From Candidatus Moanabacter tarae (GTDB lineage: Bacteria > Verrucomicrobiota > Verrucomicrobiia > Opitutales > UBA2987): a DNA stretch of 64,000 nucleotides. Both the position numbers and the translations under genes were made by a program. The notes under the pieces are model-generated. The model saw nothing but the letters and a program-made list of their open reading frames with translations, made no database searches and was not told the DNA's origin. Location of the stretch: assembly GCA_003226295.1 (NCBI GenBank), contig CP029803.1:2175001-2239000 (forward strand), given 5' to 3'. Below, piece after piece: positions 27,449 to 36,963 of this stretch. The stretch's first letter is position 1. Every line of letters starts with the position of its first letter.

Positions 27449-28867
27449 CTAATCAGAAAGAGGGAAGTGTTCCGATAGAGCTTGAGCAGTTATGTAAGCA
27501 CCCTTAGGCGAAAAGTGGCCGTCGTTGGGGAGGAATAAACGGGAATGCTTTTCGGTTTCGAATGTCTCTCGGAGAGACAGGTATTCTATTCCTTCGATCT
27601 TACAGAACTTACCAAAAATTTCATCGTAAATTCCATCGTACTGCTGTCCTGTGTATATATAAACGAAGCCCCAGTTAAAAGTGTCTTGCTGACCCAAAAA
27701 CTGAATCTTTTTGAGCGCGTGTAACTGGAATCTCATTGCCCTGAGGTAATCAGGCCTAGAAATGAATGGTTCAGAGCCTTTATACACCCCTAGGAAATCA
27801 TCATGGTTTAACGATTCTATCAGTTCCTTATGATTGGATTCGGGATTCGAGAACTTGGAGGCCTCCGGAAGTCGAACCTTCGCGATAGATGCCATCGGAG
27901 GCACTTGCACTTGATCCACCAGAGTTGCCCGTGCCTTCGCCAAAAGCTCGGCGCCAAAAGCTCGGCACCATTTTCTTAGGTACAGTGTACCTGCTCGATA
28001 GAGCCGTAGCGTGGGGGAGTAGAGAAGCCTCTGTTCGAGAGCGTGCAAAATCGGCTTTGCTCCCCTCGCCTTCTTACTCACGTAGGAATAGAAGGGATTT
28101 GAAACCGCCGAGTTTATAAAATTAATTTGCTCCTCTGCTGAGAGTTTCACTGTTAAGTCATTAAGATCATTGTTGAGGAAGAAGACGAAAACCCAATCCG
28201 GCGCGAGCAGTAGCGCATCACGAAGTAAAAATTGGAATTCTTCGTGAATTGAGGCTCCCTGTTTACCCATATTATAGACCTTCCTCCCGGTCAATTGCTC
28301 GAGATTCGATGCTACTGTGAAATCCGATTCCACTCCATGACCGTAGATCATAGAGTCTCCGATTAGGACGATATTCGCACTGGTATATTCGATGTCATTT
28401 CTAAATCCCCTTGAATCAGTTTGATGGTACCAACGATATCCGTTGAAGTACATTTCCCTGGAATATTCCGGTCGCATTCGGAATGTCCTCGTGTCATGAT
28501 CTTTATAGTCAATGCCTCGTCCCCATTCGCTGTACCCTGTACCAACTTCGTTGGCGATGGTTTGAGGCAAAAGGTGGAAATAATTCCGAAAACCCAACTC
28601 CAAAGTTAAGAAGCAGAGGATAACGGAAACACCCATAGCGAAAATTTCTCTTCTTCTTTGGTACCAGGACCCGAACACCTTGAGGTCGATAGTTTTTGGC
28701 AGTAGCCCATTATCTAGACGCAGAATAATTTTGAACCAAAATGCAGGAGGAAGGAAGAGCAAGTAAAGAGCGGCGTCAGCAACTTTAATCCCAAGGTCAT
28801 CTAAAACGAAAAAACACGTCCAGATCGCAACGTAGATTTCGAAAGAAATAGATAAAAATCTTTTCAC
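27449..28867 (-). CDS. Membrane-anchored SGNH/GDSL hydrolase-like protein
   Basis: This 472-residue protein has two or three hydrophobic segments in its first 100 residues, then an SGNH-type domain. Block I is IVLIGDSMIYGHGV with the nucleophile Ser, and block V near the C-terminus is LPNDGHFSPKGAY with the Asp/His pair, consistent with an esterase or acyltransferase. The GTG at 28867 follows AGAAG. It may modify cell-surface sugars; no neighbouring polysaccharide genes are seen. A 14-base tandem duplication is present in the middle (27939-27966). Confidence 0.75.
   Translation of the reverse strand: MKRFLSISFEIYVAIWTCFFVLDDLGIKVADAALYLLFLPPAFWFKIILRLDNGLLPKTIDLKVFGSWYQRRREIFAMGVSVILCFLTLELGFRNYFHLLPQTIANEVGTGYSEWGRGIDYKDHDTRTFRMRPEYSREMYFNGYRWYHQTDSRGFRNDIEYTSANIVLIGDSMIYGHGVESDFTVASNLEQLTGRKVYNMGKQGASIHEEFQFLLRDALLLAPDWVFVFFLNNDLNDLTVKLSAEEQINFINSAVSNPFYSYVSKKARGAKPILHALEQRLLYSPTLRLYRAGTLYLRKWCRAFGAELLAKARATLVDQVQVPPMASIAKVRLPEASKFSNPESNHKELIESLNHDDFLGVYKGSEPFISRPDYLRAMRFQLHALKKIQFLGQQDTFNWGFVYIYTGQQYDGIYDEIFGKFCKIEGIEYLSLRETFETEKHSRLFLPNDGHFSPKGAYITAQALSEHFPLSD
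27939..27966. repeat. 14-bp tandem direct repeat inside the SGNH gene
   Basis: GCCAAAAGCTCGGC occurs twice without a gap. Because 14 is not a multiple of 3, the two copies are read in different frames (giving CRAFG and AELLA). Confidence 0.85.
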
Positions 28868-29188
28868 CTTCTACTCAGTAGAGACCCTCAATCCCATCTC
28901 TTCGTCACGCAGTAATGGTTGTTAAGAGAGATCTTCATGGAAGCGTTAGGTGCCGAACTAAACGAAAACAACGGGATAAAAGTTTTTAATTAGGGTTTGT
29001 GGGCAGTTGAGTTGAGTTAGGAATCCAGATTTAAACGCTCATATATAAAGATTTGCAGTACCATTTCATAGCCAGGAACCACTGGTTAATCTCTTTGATT
29101 CAACCATATCGACCCGAAAAACATTCATTGATGCAACAATTAATCTAATTGAAGCGAGAAGTTGACATCAGGTTGTCCCATACCCGTT
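28868..29188. other. Intergenic region upstream of the SGNH gene
   Basis: This 321-base region separates the end of the DUF1152 gene from the start of the SGNH gene, both on the minus strand. It is AT-rich in parts and should hold the SGNH promoter. I see no gene, RNA or repeat that I can support. Confidence 0.4.
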
Positions 29189-30193
29189 CTATTTCGTCCG
29201 AAAGAAATCGATCACATGGTGCATCCGAGATTCAGGAAACTGTCCCAACTTTTCTCTGTATATCTCCTCAGCCTCTTCCAAGGACTCCGTCTGCACGAGA
29301 TCGGCAATCCCAGTTGAGCATACTTCTCCGAGAACATCGGGATCAAATAACATCATGACCGAAGCGAGAGGCGTCACTTTAACCACAGTCCCGTAGGGAC
29401 CGTTGGTCCAAACATTCCTGAAGCCGAATTCGCCTCGAGCAGCACGATAAGACATCGGCTCAATCGGATCAGGATAAGCTTCGCTTGCCCTCTCCATTTC
29501 CAACACGTCCTGTTGGGTAAGCCCATGGGCACCTAGATAACCCCCCGCCTTCATAACTCGACTTACCCGCTCATCCAGCTCTTCCAACTGCATCTCCCCA
29601 TCGCAGCCATATCCAGAAACGCCGTAAATCGTCGGACATTCCAGTCGTGTAATTGCTCCCAAGCTGATAAAATCGACTAGGGAAGTTTTTGCCGGAGATG
29701 CTTCCTTCCCATCATGAAAGGAGTCGGATCCGATATCGACACCAACAAAGAGATCAATCCTCTCATCAGCAATTAATTGGTTGAGGCTTCGCGCCAATCC
29801 TATAACACCGCCCGAGAGACCTGCCACAAAGACCTCCTCGGCGGGAATCAGACTTGCCAGGCGAGCTTCACAGGGTCGCTTTCCGTTATAGTTCGAGTTC
29901 TCATTTACCAATGCAACATGCGGGGCTACGAGCTCCGCTTCTTGTAAGTCAGACACGGGGTAGACAGTAGGTCCCATTACCGCACTCCCCCATTCATTGG
30001 CCAACGGGTTTCCATCGGGCGTCCACCATTGGCAACTGACTCCACCCATAAAGACTTTCTTGACTCCTAATTGCCTCATCAAATTGGCGATTGGGATTCC
30101 CTGTATAACATCTCCGCCCCCGCCAATGCCCATGATAATTGCCGATTCCGACTTCAATATCCGATCGATCAGTGAGGGCTTAGTTCGTTGCAT
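29189..30193 (-). CDS. DUF1152 family protein
   Basis: This protein belongs to the DUF1152 family, whose function is unknown. The N-terminal glycine-rich motif IIMGIGGGGDVIQG (about residues 18-31 from the chosen start) is typical of nucleotide binding in this group, and the rest (LFVGVDIGSDSFHDG, and GVSGYGCDGEMQLEEL) suggests a Rossmann-like or ATPase-like fold. Length (334) fits. ATG at 30193 is preferred over the upstream TTG at 30205. No close operon partner is seen. Confidence 0.75.
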   Translation of the reverse strand: MQRTKPSLIDRILKSESAIIMGIGGGGDVIQGIPIANLMRQLGVKKVFMGGVSCQWWTPDGNPLANEWGSAVMGPTVYPVSDLQEAELVAPHVALVNENSNYNGKRPCEARLASLIPAEEVFVAGLSGGVIGLARSLNQLIADERIDLFVGVDIGSDSFHDGKEASPAKTSLVDFISLGAITRLECPTIYGVSGYGCDGEMQLEELDERVSRVMKAGGYLGAHGLTQQDVLEMERASEAYPDPIEPMSYRAARGEFGFRNVWTNGPYGTVVKVTPLASVMMLFDPDVLGEVCSTGIADLVQTESLEEAEEIYREKLGQFPESRMHHVIDFFRTK

Positions 30194-30499
30194 GGTCAAA
30201 ACCAAGATGCTATCTCAAACGATTCGGTAGTAAATAGGAAAATGGACCGGATAGACAATCTAAAGTGAACACTTTCAAGTCCGAAAAACGAATTAACGAC
30301 TGACACTTAAGTTTACTATTGAGAGTTTAGAGATTGTATGCTGATCCGTTATATATTTCCAAAGGATGGAACATACGGTGTATGTGTTCTAACCCTTGCC
30401 TCTTTATGCAGTACCGCAAATAAAGATAGAGATACCTAGTCCGTCTAGCATTACCCCAGACTACTTGACAAAACTTGGACACAGGAAGATACAAAAATA

Positions 30500-31642
30500 A
30501 TGGATAATCTTGGTATCGGGCTAATTGGTTGTGGCGGCATGGGCATGTCGGTAGTTCGAAAGCTTCTTGCCTTGGATAAACCTCTCGAGGTTCGAGGTAT
30601 CTTTGATCCCGATGAGAGATCAATCAAGAGTGCACGTGAGGAAATCACGACGGATCCCTTCGTCTTTGATAGTTACAGTGACCTCGTTTCGTCACCTGAA
30701 ATTGACTGGGTCATGATAGCCTCTTGGAATTGCTTTCACAAGGAACAAACTGTCGCATCATTTGAGGCCGGGAAACACGTATTCTGTCAGAAACCATTGG
30801 CAACGACTATAGAGGATGCAAAATCAATGTTCGACGCATGGCGTAAGACAAAGAGGATGTTCAATCTCGGTTTTAGTCTACGCTATTCAAACCATTACCG
30901 GAGAATACGCTCTATGCTCGAAGAGGGGCTGGTAGGCGACCTAATCAGTTTCGAATTTAACGAAACACTCGATTTTAATCATGGAGGATACATTATGGGG
31001 GACTGGCGGAGGCTTCAGAGGAATGCAGGAACGCACCTTCTGGAAAAATGTTGCCACGATATCGACTTGGCTAACTGGATGGTTGGGAGTCGCGCCCGCA
31101 GAGTAGCTTCGTTTGGGGGACTCAATTTCTTCACCACGAAGAACCAACACCGCATTGGGGAGATCGGGAAAAGTAAAGAAGGAGAAGAAGCCTATACTAC
31201 CTGGAAAGGCCTAGAAAAGCACAACCCATTTACATCGAACAAAGATATAAACGATAATCAGGTCGTTATAATAGAATATGAAAACGGAGTCCGGGCAACT
31301 TTTCACACCAACTGTAATTCAGCTTTGCCGGAGAGAAGAATGTACATTTTGGGCACCGAAGGAGCAATTCGAGCTGACTTATTAACTGGCTTAATAGAAT
31401 CCAAGCGAATTGGATTCGAGACCGAAAAAGTGGAAGAATCGAGTTCAGTCCATGGTGGACATGGCGGGGGAGATGAAATACTGGTAAAAGAACTGGCAGA
31501 AAGCATGCTTGATGGGTTTACCCCTACAGTCGGAATGGAAGAAGGGCTGCGAGCAGCTGTCACATGCTTCGCTATTGACCAAGCATCCGATCAGGGATCA
31601 GTCGTAGATCTCGGTCCTTCTTGGAAATTTGTCGGACTCTGA
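30500..31642 (+). CDS. Gfo/Idh/MocA family oxidoreductase
   Basis: This NAD(P)-dependent sugar oxidoreductase-like protein has the N-terminal Rossmann motif GLIGCGGMGMSVV, the conserved CQKPLA (the EKP-type lysine) and, in the C-terminal domain, GTHLLEKCCHDIDLANWM with a histidine. Length (380) is as expected. The start at 30500 is supported by AGGAAGAT 10 bases upstream. The substrate (sugar, inositol or other) is unknown. Confidence 0.88.
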   Translation: MDNLGIGLIGCGGMGMSVVRKLLALDKPLEVRGIFDPDERSIKSAREEITTDPFVFDSYSDLVSSPEIDWVMIASWNCFHKEQTVASFEAGKHVFCQKPLATTIEDAKSMFDAWRKTKRMFNLGFSLRYSNHYRRIRSMLEEGLVGDLISFEFNETLDFNHGGYIMGDWRRLQRNAGTHLLEKCCHDIDLANWMVGSRARRVASFGGLNFFTTKNQHRIGEIGKSKEGEEAYTTWKGLEKHNPFTSNKDINDNQVVIIEYENGVRATFHTNCNSALPERRMYILGTEGAIRADLLTGLIESKRIGFETEKVEESSSVHGGHGGGDEILVKELAESMLDGFTPTVGMEEGLRAAVTCFAIDQASDQGSVVDLGPSWKFVGL

Positions 31643-31691
31643 GGAATTCGGTGTAACTATCGATTACAATCGATCTTAAACATCAATCAGG

Positions 31692-32231
31692 ATGTCAGAG
31701 AGTTCAATGTCTCCCCAAGTGGCCTCATTATTTAAAGAATTGGGTATCTGTGAATCCAAAATCGCACATCGTCGGCTCCAGCTTCAGCCGGAAGCATCTA
31801 AACTCATTGAAGTTTTCGAAGACAAGAGGGCATACAAGCTTTCTCCCAAAGCTGCTACAGCGTGGGATGCAATGAAAGATGCAGCTGGAGAAACTGGGGT
31901 CTCTCTGCGTCTAGTCTCAGCATTTCGATCCGTAGCCTACCAGGGGGAGCTAATCAGGAGAAAACTAAGCCGGGGAGAAAAAATCGATTCGATTTTGCGT
32001 GTGAACGCGGCGCCCGGATATAGCGAGCATCACACTGGGAATGCTATCGACGTCACTGTCAATGGTTGCCCACAACTAACCGAGGAATTTGAGCAAACAC
32101 AGGCCTTTCGATGGTTGACTAACCATGCTTCTTGTTACGGTTTTCAATTGTCGTACCCGAGGGATAATCCTTACGGGTACAAATACGAACCATGGCACTG
32201 GTGTTTTCATCCCAATTTCTCTGGGCGATAA
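31692..32231 (+). CDS. D-Ala-D-Ala carboxypeptidase-like M15 peptidase (VanY type)
   Basis: This small M15B (VanY-like) peptidase removes the terminal D-Ala from peptidoglycan precursors or stem peptides. The zinc motif GYSEHHTGNAIDV (Ser-x-His-x-x-Gly-x-x-x-Asp) and the C-terminal EPWHW with the second His are intact. SAFRSVAYQ contains the usual substrate-binding Arg. It has no signal peptide as read, which is unusual for a periplasmic enzyme; a later ATG (MSPQ, residue 6) changes little. Length is 179 residues. It follows the Gfo gene in the same direction. Confidence 0.88.
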   Translation: MSESSMSPQVASLFKELGICESKIAHRRLQLQPEASKLIEVFEDKRAYKLSPKAATAWDAMKDAAGETGVSLRLVSAFRSVAYQGELIRRKLSRGEKIDSILRVNAAPGYSEHHTGNAIDVTVNGCPQLTEEFEQTQAFRWLTNHASCYGFQLSYPRDNPYGYKYEPWHWCFHPNFSGR

Positions 32232-32239
32232 ATTTAACC

Positions 32240-32433
32240 TTGCAGGAGTGTCCTTCCAATTAGCTAGGGAGTCAGCTCGTAGAGCTTTAAAGACCAATGG
32301 CAATTGTCCAAACTCGATCGAGATCATGGATGAAATGCCTATGGCTGCAACGGGGAAGGAAGGTCTACGTTGGGATGAAATGATCTTGCGTCACAATATA
32401 TTATTGGGGAAATCAGAAAATGTTTACCAATAG
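32240..32433 (+). pseudogene. Remnant of an AMP-forming acyl-CoA synthetase C-terminus
   Basis: A rightward frame that starts inside the M15 gene and ends at a TAG at 32431 reads CPNSIEIMDEMPMAATGK, closely matching the conserved C-terminal region of AMP-binding enzymes (typically CPxSIEFVDELPxTATGK, with the catalytic lysine at the end). There is no N-terminal domain, no start codon in the right place and no ribosome binding site, so this looks like a decayed fragment, not a gene. The match is by eye only. Confidence 0.4.
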
Positions 32434-32496
32434 ATGAACGGACCCATGAGGAGGGGATGAGAAAGCGGGAAATTGCGGTGAGGGAACCCCCTCTAC

Positions 32497-34086
32497 CTAC
32501 AGAACACCAATCTCATCCGTTTCCTCGGTAATCCAAGGGGTCACAGAGAGGACCACTGCCATGACAAGATATCCCCAGGTCCATTTAGAAATGGAGAATC
32601 CAATCTCCCCAAGAACATCTGTAGGCACAAATAGGTAGGTATGGATGAATCCAATCGACGAGAGAAAGGCGCCAGCAAGGAACCAGCCAGCAGCATTACG
32701 AAACTTCCGTTCGATGATGCATACGGTAGCAGCTGATAGAATTATTGAGGTGTAGACCCAGCCCTGTTCCAAGGCGAAAGCGCCGTCGGAATAGAAACTT
32801 CGCATCTTTACGAAAAGATCGTTCACTTCAGGTTTAAAAAGGAATACACCTGTTGCCGCTCCGCTTACGAAAAGAGCATGCTTAATCGTCACGGAGACAT
32901 AGGCGGCGATAACTGGAAGAATCCCCACCACAACGGCAGGAGCGTGCCTGGTTGGGGTCGCTTGAAACGCTTGGGTTCCCATCATTAGACCGATCCAAAT
33001 GAGAATTGCCATGCCAGCTTCGATCGGAATGAAATAAACAATAACGCTTAGGGTGCCCGAGAAACAGACGAGGGACCACACAACAGCATTAAGGGTCGAA
33101 TATCCGGCTCGACCACCAATAGCTTTCCAGCCTGGATGGCCAATGTAGATTGTGGTGGGAAATGGAGATCCGAAGAGGGCGGTCCCGATAGTTCCTAATC
33201 CGTTACATGCTAACGCCGGTCGACTCTGGTAGCAATCGCCGGCTGCAGCCGCCGATTCGATATTCTGCAAAGAGAGGACCAGATTGATAAAGCCCATGGG
33301 TATAATGACAGGCAAATACTCAACAAGATATGAGAAAGATGAAATGAGATCCCCAAACACTGGAAGTGGAATACGTAATCCGACCTGCTCCCATGCCAAA
33401 ACGCCTACTGGCACCACACTTTCACCGGTAATCGCATACAGCAGCCAGGCGATGAGGGTTCCCAGGGTAAGAACAACCAAGCCACCCGGAATTCCAAACT
33501 TAAACCGGACACGTCCGAAATATATTACTAAAGTAAGGGCAAAAGTCGTGAATCCGATCAAAGGGTTCGCGTATCCGCGAAAAATGAAATCCATAGCGAT
33601 GAAGGCAATTCCAATCCCAGCAAGGGCAGAAAGAAGAGCAGCCCTGGGTGTGAACTTTCGGATGTTTTCGACCACGAAAGCACCGAAAAACTCGATCAAT
33701 CCAGAACCGATGCAGGCTACTAGGCCCGCCTGCCACGCGATCTCATTAGCCCGTTCCGGGGCGAGACCAGATAATAGCGCCTTCTGCTGGGCTGGATACA
33801 TGACTAGGAAAACAAAAACAATGGTCGTAACTAGATTGACTCCATAGGGAATAGCACAGACATCGGTGCGGTTTTCCTTGTCTGCGAGTTTCAATGCCAT
33901 ACGGGCATAATAGAGATTCCCAATGACTAAACCAATCGCCATAGCTGGAAGAATTCGTCCATAGAAGAGTTCATTGGAAAACCCAAGATACCCAAGACAG
34001 AGGCTGCTCATCAGGAGGAACATGATGAGATTGTCTAGGCCGAGGGCGAAGAAGCCGTCTAAGTCGCCTTTTACTAATCGCTTCAT
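32497..34086 (-). CDS. NCS2-type nucleobase (xanthine/uracil/purine) permease
   Basis: This polytopic inner-membrane protein of about 12 hydrophobic segments belongs to the NCS2 (xanthine/uracil/AzgA-like) group. Marks are the N-terminal KGDLDGFFALGLDNLIMFLL, and the GSPFPTTIYIGHPGWKAIG and GRAGYSTLNAV segments. Its length (529 from ATG 34086) is larger than UraA. The ATG lies 3 bases after the T-tract of an intrinsic terminator, so the longer frame from TTG 34113 (inside the hairpin loop) is rejected as start. No ribosome binding site is visible. Adenine deaminase and a TonB receptor upstream suggest a purine substrate. Confidence 0.85.
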   Translation of the reverse strand: MKRLVKGDLDGFFALGLDNLIMFLLMSSLCLGYLGFSNELFYGRILPAMAIGLVIGNLYYARMALKLADKENRTDVCAIPYGVNLVTTIVFVFLVMYPAQQKALLSGLAPERANEIAWQAGLVACIGSGLIEFFGAFVVENIRKFTPRAALLSALAGIGIAFIAMDFIFRGYANPLIGFTTFALTLVIYFGRVRFKFGIPGGLVVLTLGTLIAWLLYAITGESVVPVGVLAWEQVGLRIPLPVFGDLISSFSYLVEYLPVIIPMGFINLVLSLQNIESAAAAGDCYQSRPALACNGLGTIGTALFGSPFPTTIYIGHPGWKAIGGRAGYSTLNAVVWSLVCFSGTLSVIVYFIPIEAGMAILIWIGLMMGTQAFQATPTRHAPAVVVGILPVIAAYVSVTIKHALFVSGAATGVFLFKPEVNDLFVKMRSFYSDGAFALEQGWVYTSIILSAATVCIIERKFRNAAGWFLAGAFLSSIGFIHTYLFVPTDVLGEIGFSISKWTWGYLVMAVVLSVTPWITEETDEIGVL

Positions 34087-34089
34087 GGT

Positions 34090-34123
34090 AAAAAAAGAGG
34101 CACCCAATCTCAAGGGTGCCTCT
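34090..34123 (-). terminator. Intrinsic terminator between TonB receptor and permease
   Basis: A perfect 10-bp stem, AGAGGCACCC (34096-34105) and GGGTGCCTCT (34114-34123), with an 8-base loop, is followed on the minus strand by seven Ts. It lies 25 bases after the TonB-receptor stop and ends 3 bases before the permease ATG, so it should block most receptor transcripts from reaching the permease. Confidence 0.85.
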
Positions 34124-34148
34124 GATTAGAACACATAAGCCGTTTCTT

Positions 34149-36650
34149 TTAGAATTTGTGCGTCACGCTGACTTCCCAATTTGCGGGTAATTGAGGCAGT
34201 ACCGTAACACCCCCAAACAAACCAGGAAAGTTTCCGCGAAAATAACGCTCGTCTGAAATATTTCTTCCGATAAAACGAATATTCCAGCGATCGGTATTAT
34301 AGACAACCGCTCCGTTAACAATAAAAGCTTCGGGTAGCTTAAGTTGAGTCAACCGATCTCCCGCAACCGGGGCAAGATATGTTACACCCAAATTTGCCTC
34401 CCAGGGGCCATTAGAACGCCAGGTCGTATTAAAACTGAGGGTTTTGTCTGGGATACCGGGTCGCTCTTCATGGGCTTTTTCGCAACAGGCATTCGAGTTG
34501 CTCAGTGTTCCGGCCCAGTAATTCTCCCCCTTTGCTGGGAGTCCGGTTAGGTATGCAACCTGTTCAGGATTAAGAAACGCAAAATCAGCGTTTCCTTCTA
34601 CAAGTGGGCGATAAACCGTCTTTTGCCAATTTGCCGCGAAGGAAAAGGCCCAGAACTCGTTGGGAACGATACGAAACTCTACTTCATAACCGGTTCCCCT
34701 TGTTGCCGTGACCGTCAATTGCTGTGCATTGAACGCTTGTAGGGTCTGTTGGTAAACGGCGAAAGTGTAGAAAAACTTGTTTTCCATAGCTTTGCCTTTT
34801 ATGCCTCCTTCCCAGAGACTAGTATTGGCCATGGGGTCACCGCTTTTCGTAATACTGTTGGGAACACCTCCTGTTTGATCCGTCATTATCAAGGGCTGTC
34901 GCGCGTTCGTGGCGTAGATATTGAATCCCGCTGGAACTTTGTATGTTGCGCTAAGATTGTAAGCCCACTCCCACTTGTCTGCTTTGTAAGTATTTCCGGC
35001 ATCATCGTCGCGATTGTTTTCGGCCAGCGACTCAGTTTCGACATTTACATAATTTGTTCGGCCTCCCAAAAGAAGGTGGAGCTTATCTCCAATATGAACG
35101 TTCGAGAAAAGTCCGGTGCCAAATTCCCAGAAATCGGTAACGTCGGCTCCGGTCCAAGGATTCTTTTCCGGGGTGTCGAGAGAATTGGCACGACGGTCGT
35201 TAGGAGTCCCAGTACCCCCATTTAGAGAGAGGTCGCGGCGATCGAATGTTTCCACAACAAAATCCTGAAATGTCTCAGCGTGGTAAATCCGAAATGAAGG
35301 CGCCACTTGCCAGTCAGCCCGAATTTTATCCCCCAATCTTGTATTTCCTGCTAGAATAATTTTCTCTTCAAGCGACCATCCATCGTTGCGTTGGGAAAAC
35401 CCATAGCTAGCTCTCTTTTCACGGTCCAACCAGTCGAAAAATACTTTATTAGTAAAACTGAGGTTATCGCTCACGTCGAAGATTAAGTCGAAGAAAACTC
35501 CAAGACTTTCAGAGTCTAGATAATCGCGGGAGTCCACTAAAACATCCGACTCGTGGATTGTTGTAGTGCGGACAGTAGCTGGATCGAGAGCCAACACCTC
35601 ATTAGCTCCGTTCATACCGGATGGCGGAAGGCTCCCAAATCCTGGGACTTCCAGCGGAAATCCCAACTTAGAATTTAGAAAATAGGATAGTGGGAATGTG
35701 ATATTTTGGACTGTTTGGGCTTCGCCTTGGTCAAGAAACCCGTCTCCATCACCACCCCATTTGTGCAAGTCGGGATTTACCAATGGAGCCCCCGCAGTGT
35801 AGGTGTTGTTGTCTATAAGGGCTTGCGTAACGCGGTTCCACCCTGCGTTTTCTGTCGAACTATAGTATTGGAACTGTTCACCGAACTCAATTCGGGCACG
35901 GTCCGAAAGATCGATGTTGAATGTAGATTGGATGATGTACTGATCGGTGCCAACATTGTTATAGAAACTATCTGAGTTCTCCACCAGTGCGAATAGATAG
36001 TATCCGCCATCCTTGCCTTCAAGGGCCATCGGTCCACCGACTTCCGCCTGAAGCACTCTCTTATCCCATGAACCAGTGGTCCCAGTAATGCTTCCTTTGG
36101 GCTTTTCGTAGTACTTGCCCGTCGAAGCCCTGGCTGATTTCGGAATAAAATTTAGATATCCCCCGATCTTCCCGAATCCGAAAATGGGAGATGGCGGACC
36201 ACGGACTACGTCAACCCGGTCAGAAGCGCCGATTGGAGTCTGGTAGTTACCTGGATTCTCAATACGTTTCATCCCCCTAAAATAAGTTTCTCCGGGAGCA
36301 CCACGGATATCAAGTTGACCGGCCACGCCGAAGAATGAAGTGGTAAAAGTGCCGGGGGAAAAGGCAACTAGCCCGTTTATATCATCAATGCCGTATTGTT
36401 CGATCATCTCGGCGCTGATTGAGCTAACAGAGCGAGGAGTATCAACGATATTTTGACCGAACCCGAAAACAGAGTTAACCGGAACTTGGGGAAGGACCCC
36501 AACGGGATCAATCACCTCTTCTTCAATCTCGAATTCTTCCAACTCTTCAACCTCTGATTCCTCCTGGGCAATTGCTACATTAAGGCTAAAGACAAGAGCG
36601 AAAACCAAAAACAGCTCGGTTAAATTCTCATGTATTCTTTTTTTTGTCAT
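34149..36650 (-). CDS. TonB-dependent outer-membrane receptor
   Basis: This outer-membrane receptor imports a scarce solute with TonB energy. A signal peptide ends after residue 28 (SLNVAIA), then an acidic stretch (EELEEFEIEEE) probably contains the TonB box, followed by the plug domain (FGQNIVDTPRSVSSISAEM, then DRVDVVRGPPSPIFGFGKIG) and a strand-rich barrel ending at VSVTHKF, the usual aromatic terminus. Length is 833. The gene lies between ade and an NCS2 permease on the same strand, suggesting a nucleobase, but siderophores and other ligands are not excluded. ATG at 36650 follows a weak TAAGAAAA. Confidence 0.93.
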   Translation of the reverse strand: MTKKRIHENLTELFLVFALVFSLNVAIAQEESEVEELEEFEIEEEVIDPVGVLPQVPVNSVFGFGQNIVDTPRSVSSISAEMIEQYGIDDINGLVAFSPGTFTTSFFGVAGQLDIRGAPGETYFRGMKRIENPGNYQTPIGASDRVDVVRGPPSPIFGFGKIGGYLNFIPKSARASTGKYYEKPKGSITGTTGSWDKRVLQAEVGGPMALEGKDGGYYLFALVENSDSFYNNVGTDQYIIQSTFNIDLSDRARIEFGEQFQYYSSTENAGWNRVTQALIDNNTYTAGAPLVNPDLHKWGGDGDGFLDQGEAQTVQNITFPLSYFLNSKLGFPLEVPGFGSLPPSGMNGANEVLALDPATVRTTTIHESDVLVDSRDYLDSESLGVFFDLIFDVSDNLSFTNKVFFDWLDREKRASYGFSQRNDGWSLEEKIILAGNTRLGDKIRADWQVAPSFRIYHAETFQDFVVETFDRRDLSLNGGTGTPNDRRANSLDTPEKNPWTGADVTDFWEFGTGLFSNVHIGDKLHLLLGGRTNYVNVETESLAENNRDDDAGNTYKADKWEWAYNLSATYKVPAGFNIYATNARQPLIMTDQTGGVPNSITKSGDPMANTSLWEGGIKGKAMENKFFYTFAVYQQTLQAFNAQQLTVTATRGTGYEVEFRIVPNEFWAFSFAANWQKTVYRPLVEGNADFAFLNPEQVAYLTGLPAKGENYWAGTLSNSNACCEKAHEERPGIPDKTLSFNTTWRSNGPWEANLGVTYLAPVAGDRLTQLKLPEAFIVNGAVVYNTDRWNIRFIGRNISDERYFRGNFPGLFGGVTVLPQLPANWEVSVTHKF

Positions 36651-36963
36651 TTTTCTTATATTTGATCTTTGGGCAATAGAATAATCTGTATTTCCTTGAA
36701 AAGGAATGTTTTATGCCACTCATTTTCAATATATTTGCAACGACTTCCACACCATAAAACCAGCCCCCCCTCTAAAATGGCCCCAGATTCGGAGCGTAAC
36801 GCAGCATTTTAAAACTGATGCTTTATTCCCTTATACAAAATGCCCTTGACGCAATATTTTGCAGTTGAAGGATGTTTTTTATCTCGACGATCAAGCGTTC
36901 TCGGATAAGCGTTGAGAACCTTCTGGTAAACGTATAGGGTTCTCGGAAAAGGGATCAACAATT
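36651..36963. other. Intergenic region between ade and the TonB-receptor gene
   Basis: This 313-base region holds the ade 3' end and the receptor 5' leader. On the minus strand a 7-bp inverted repeat (GGTTCTC/GAGAACC, 36914-36944, 17-base loop) follows the ade stop by about 20 bases, and a shorter GTTCTCGG copy is repeated nearby. A small hairpin (TTCCTT/AAGGAA, 36692-36706) lies in the receptor leader. No promoter is certain, and I do not see a purine riboswitch core. Confidence 0.45.
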
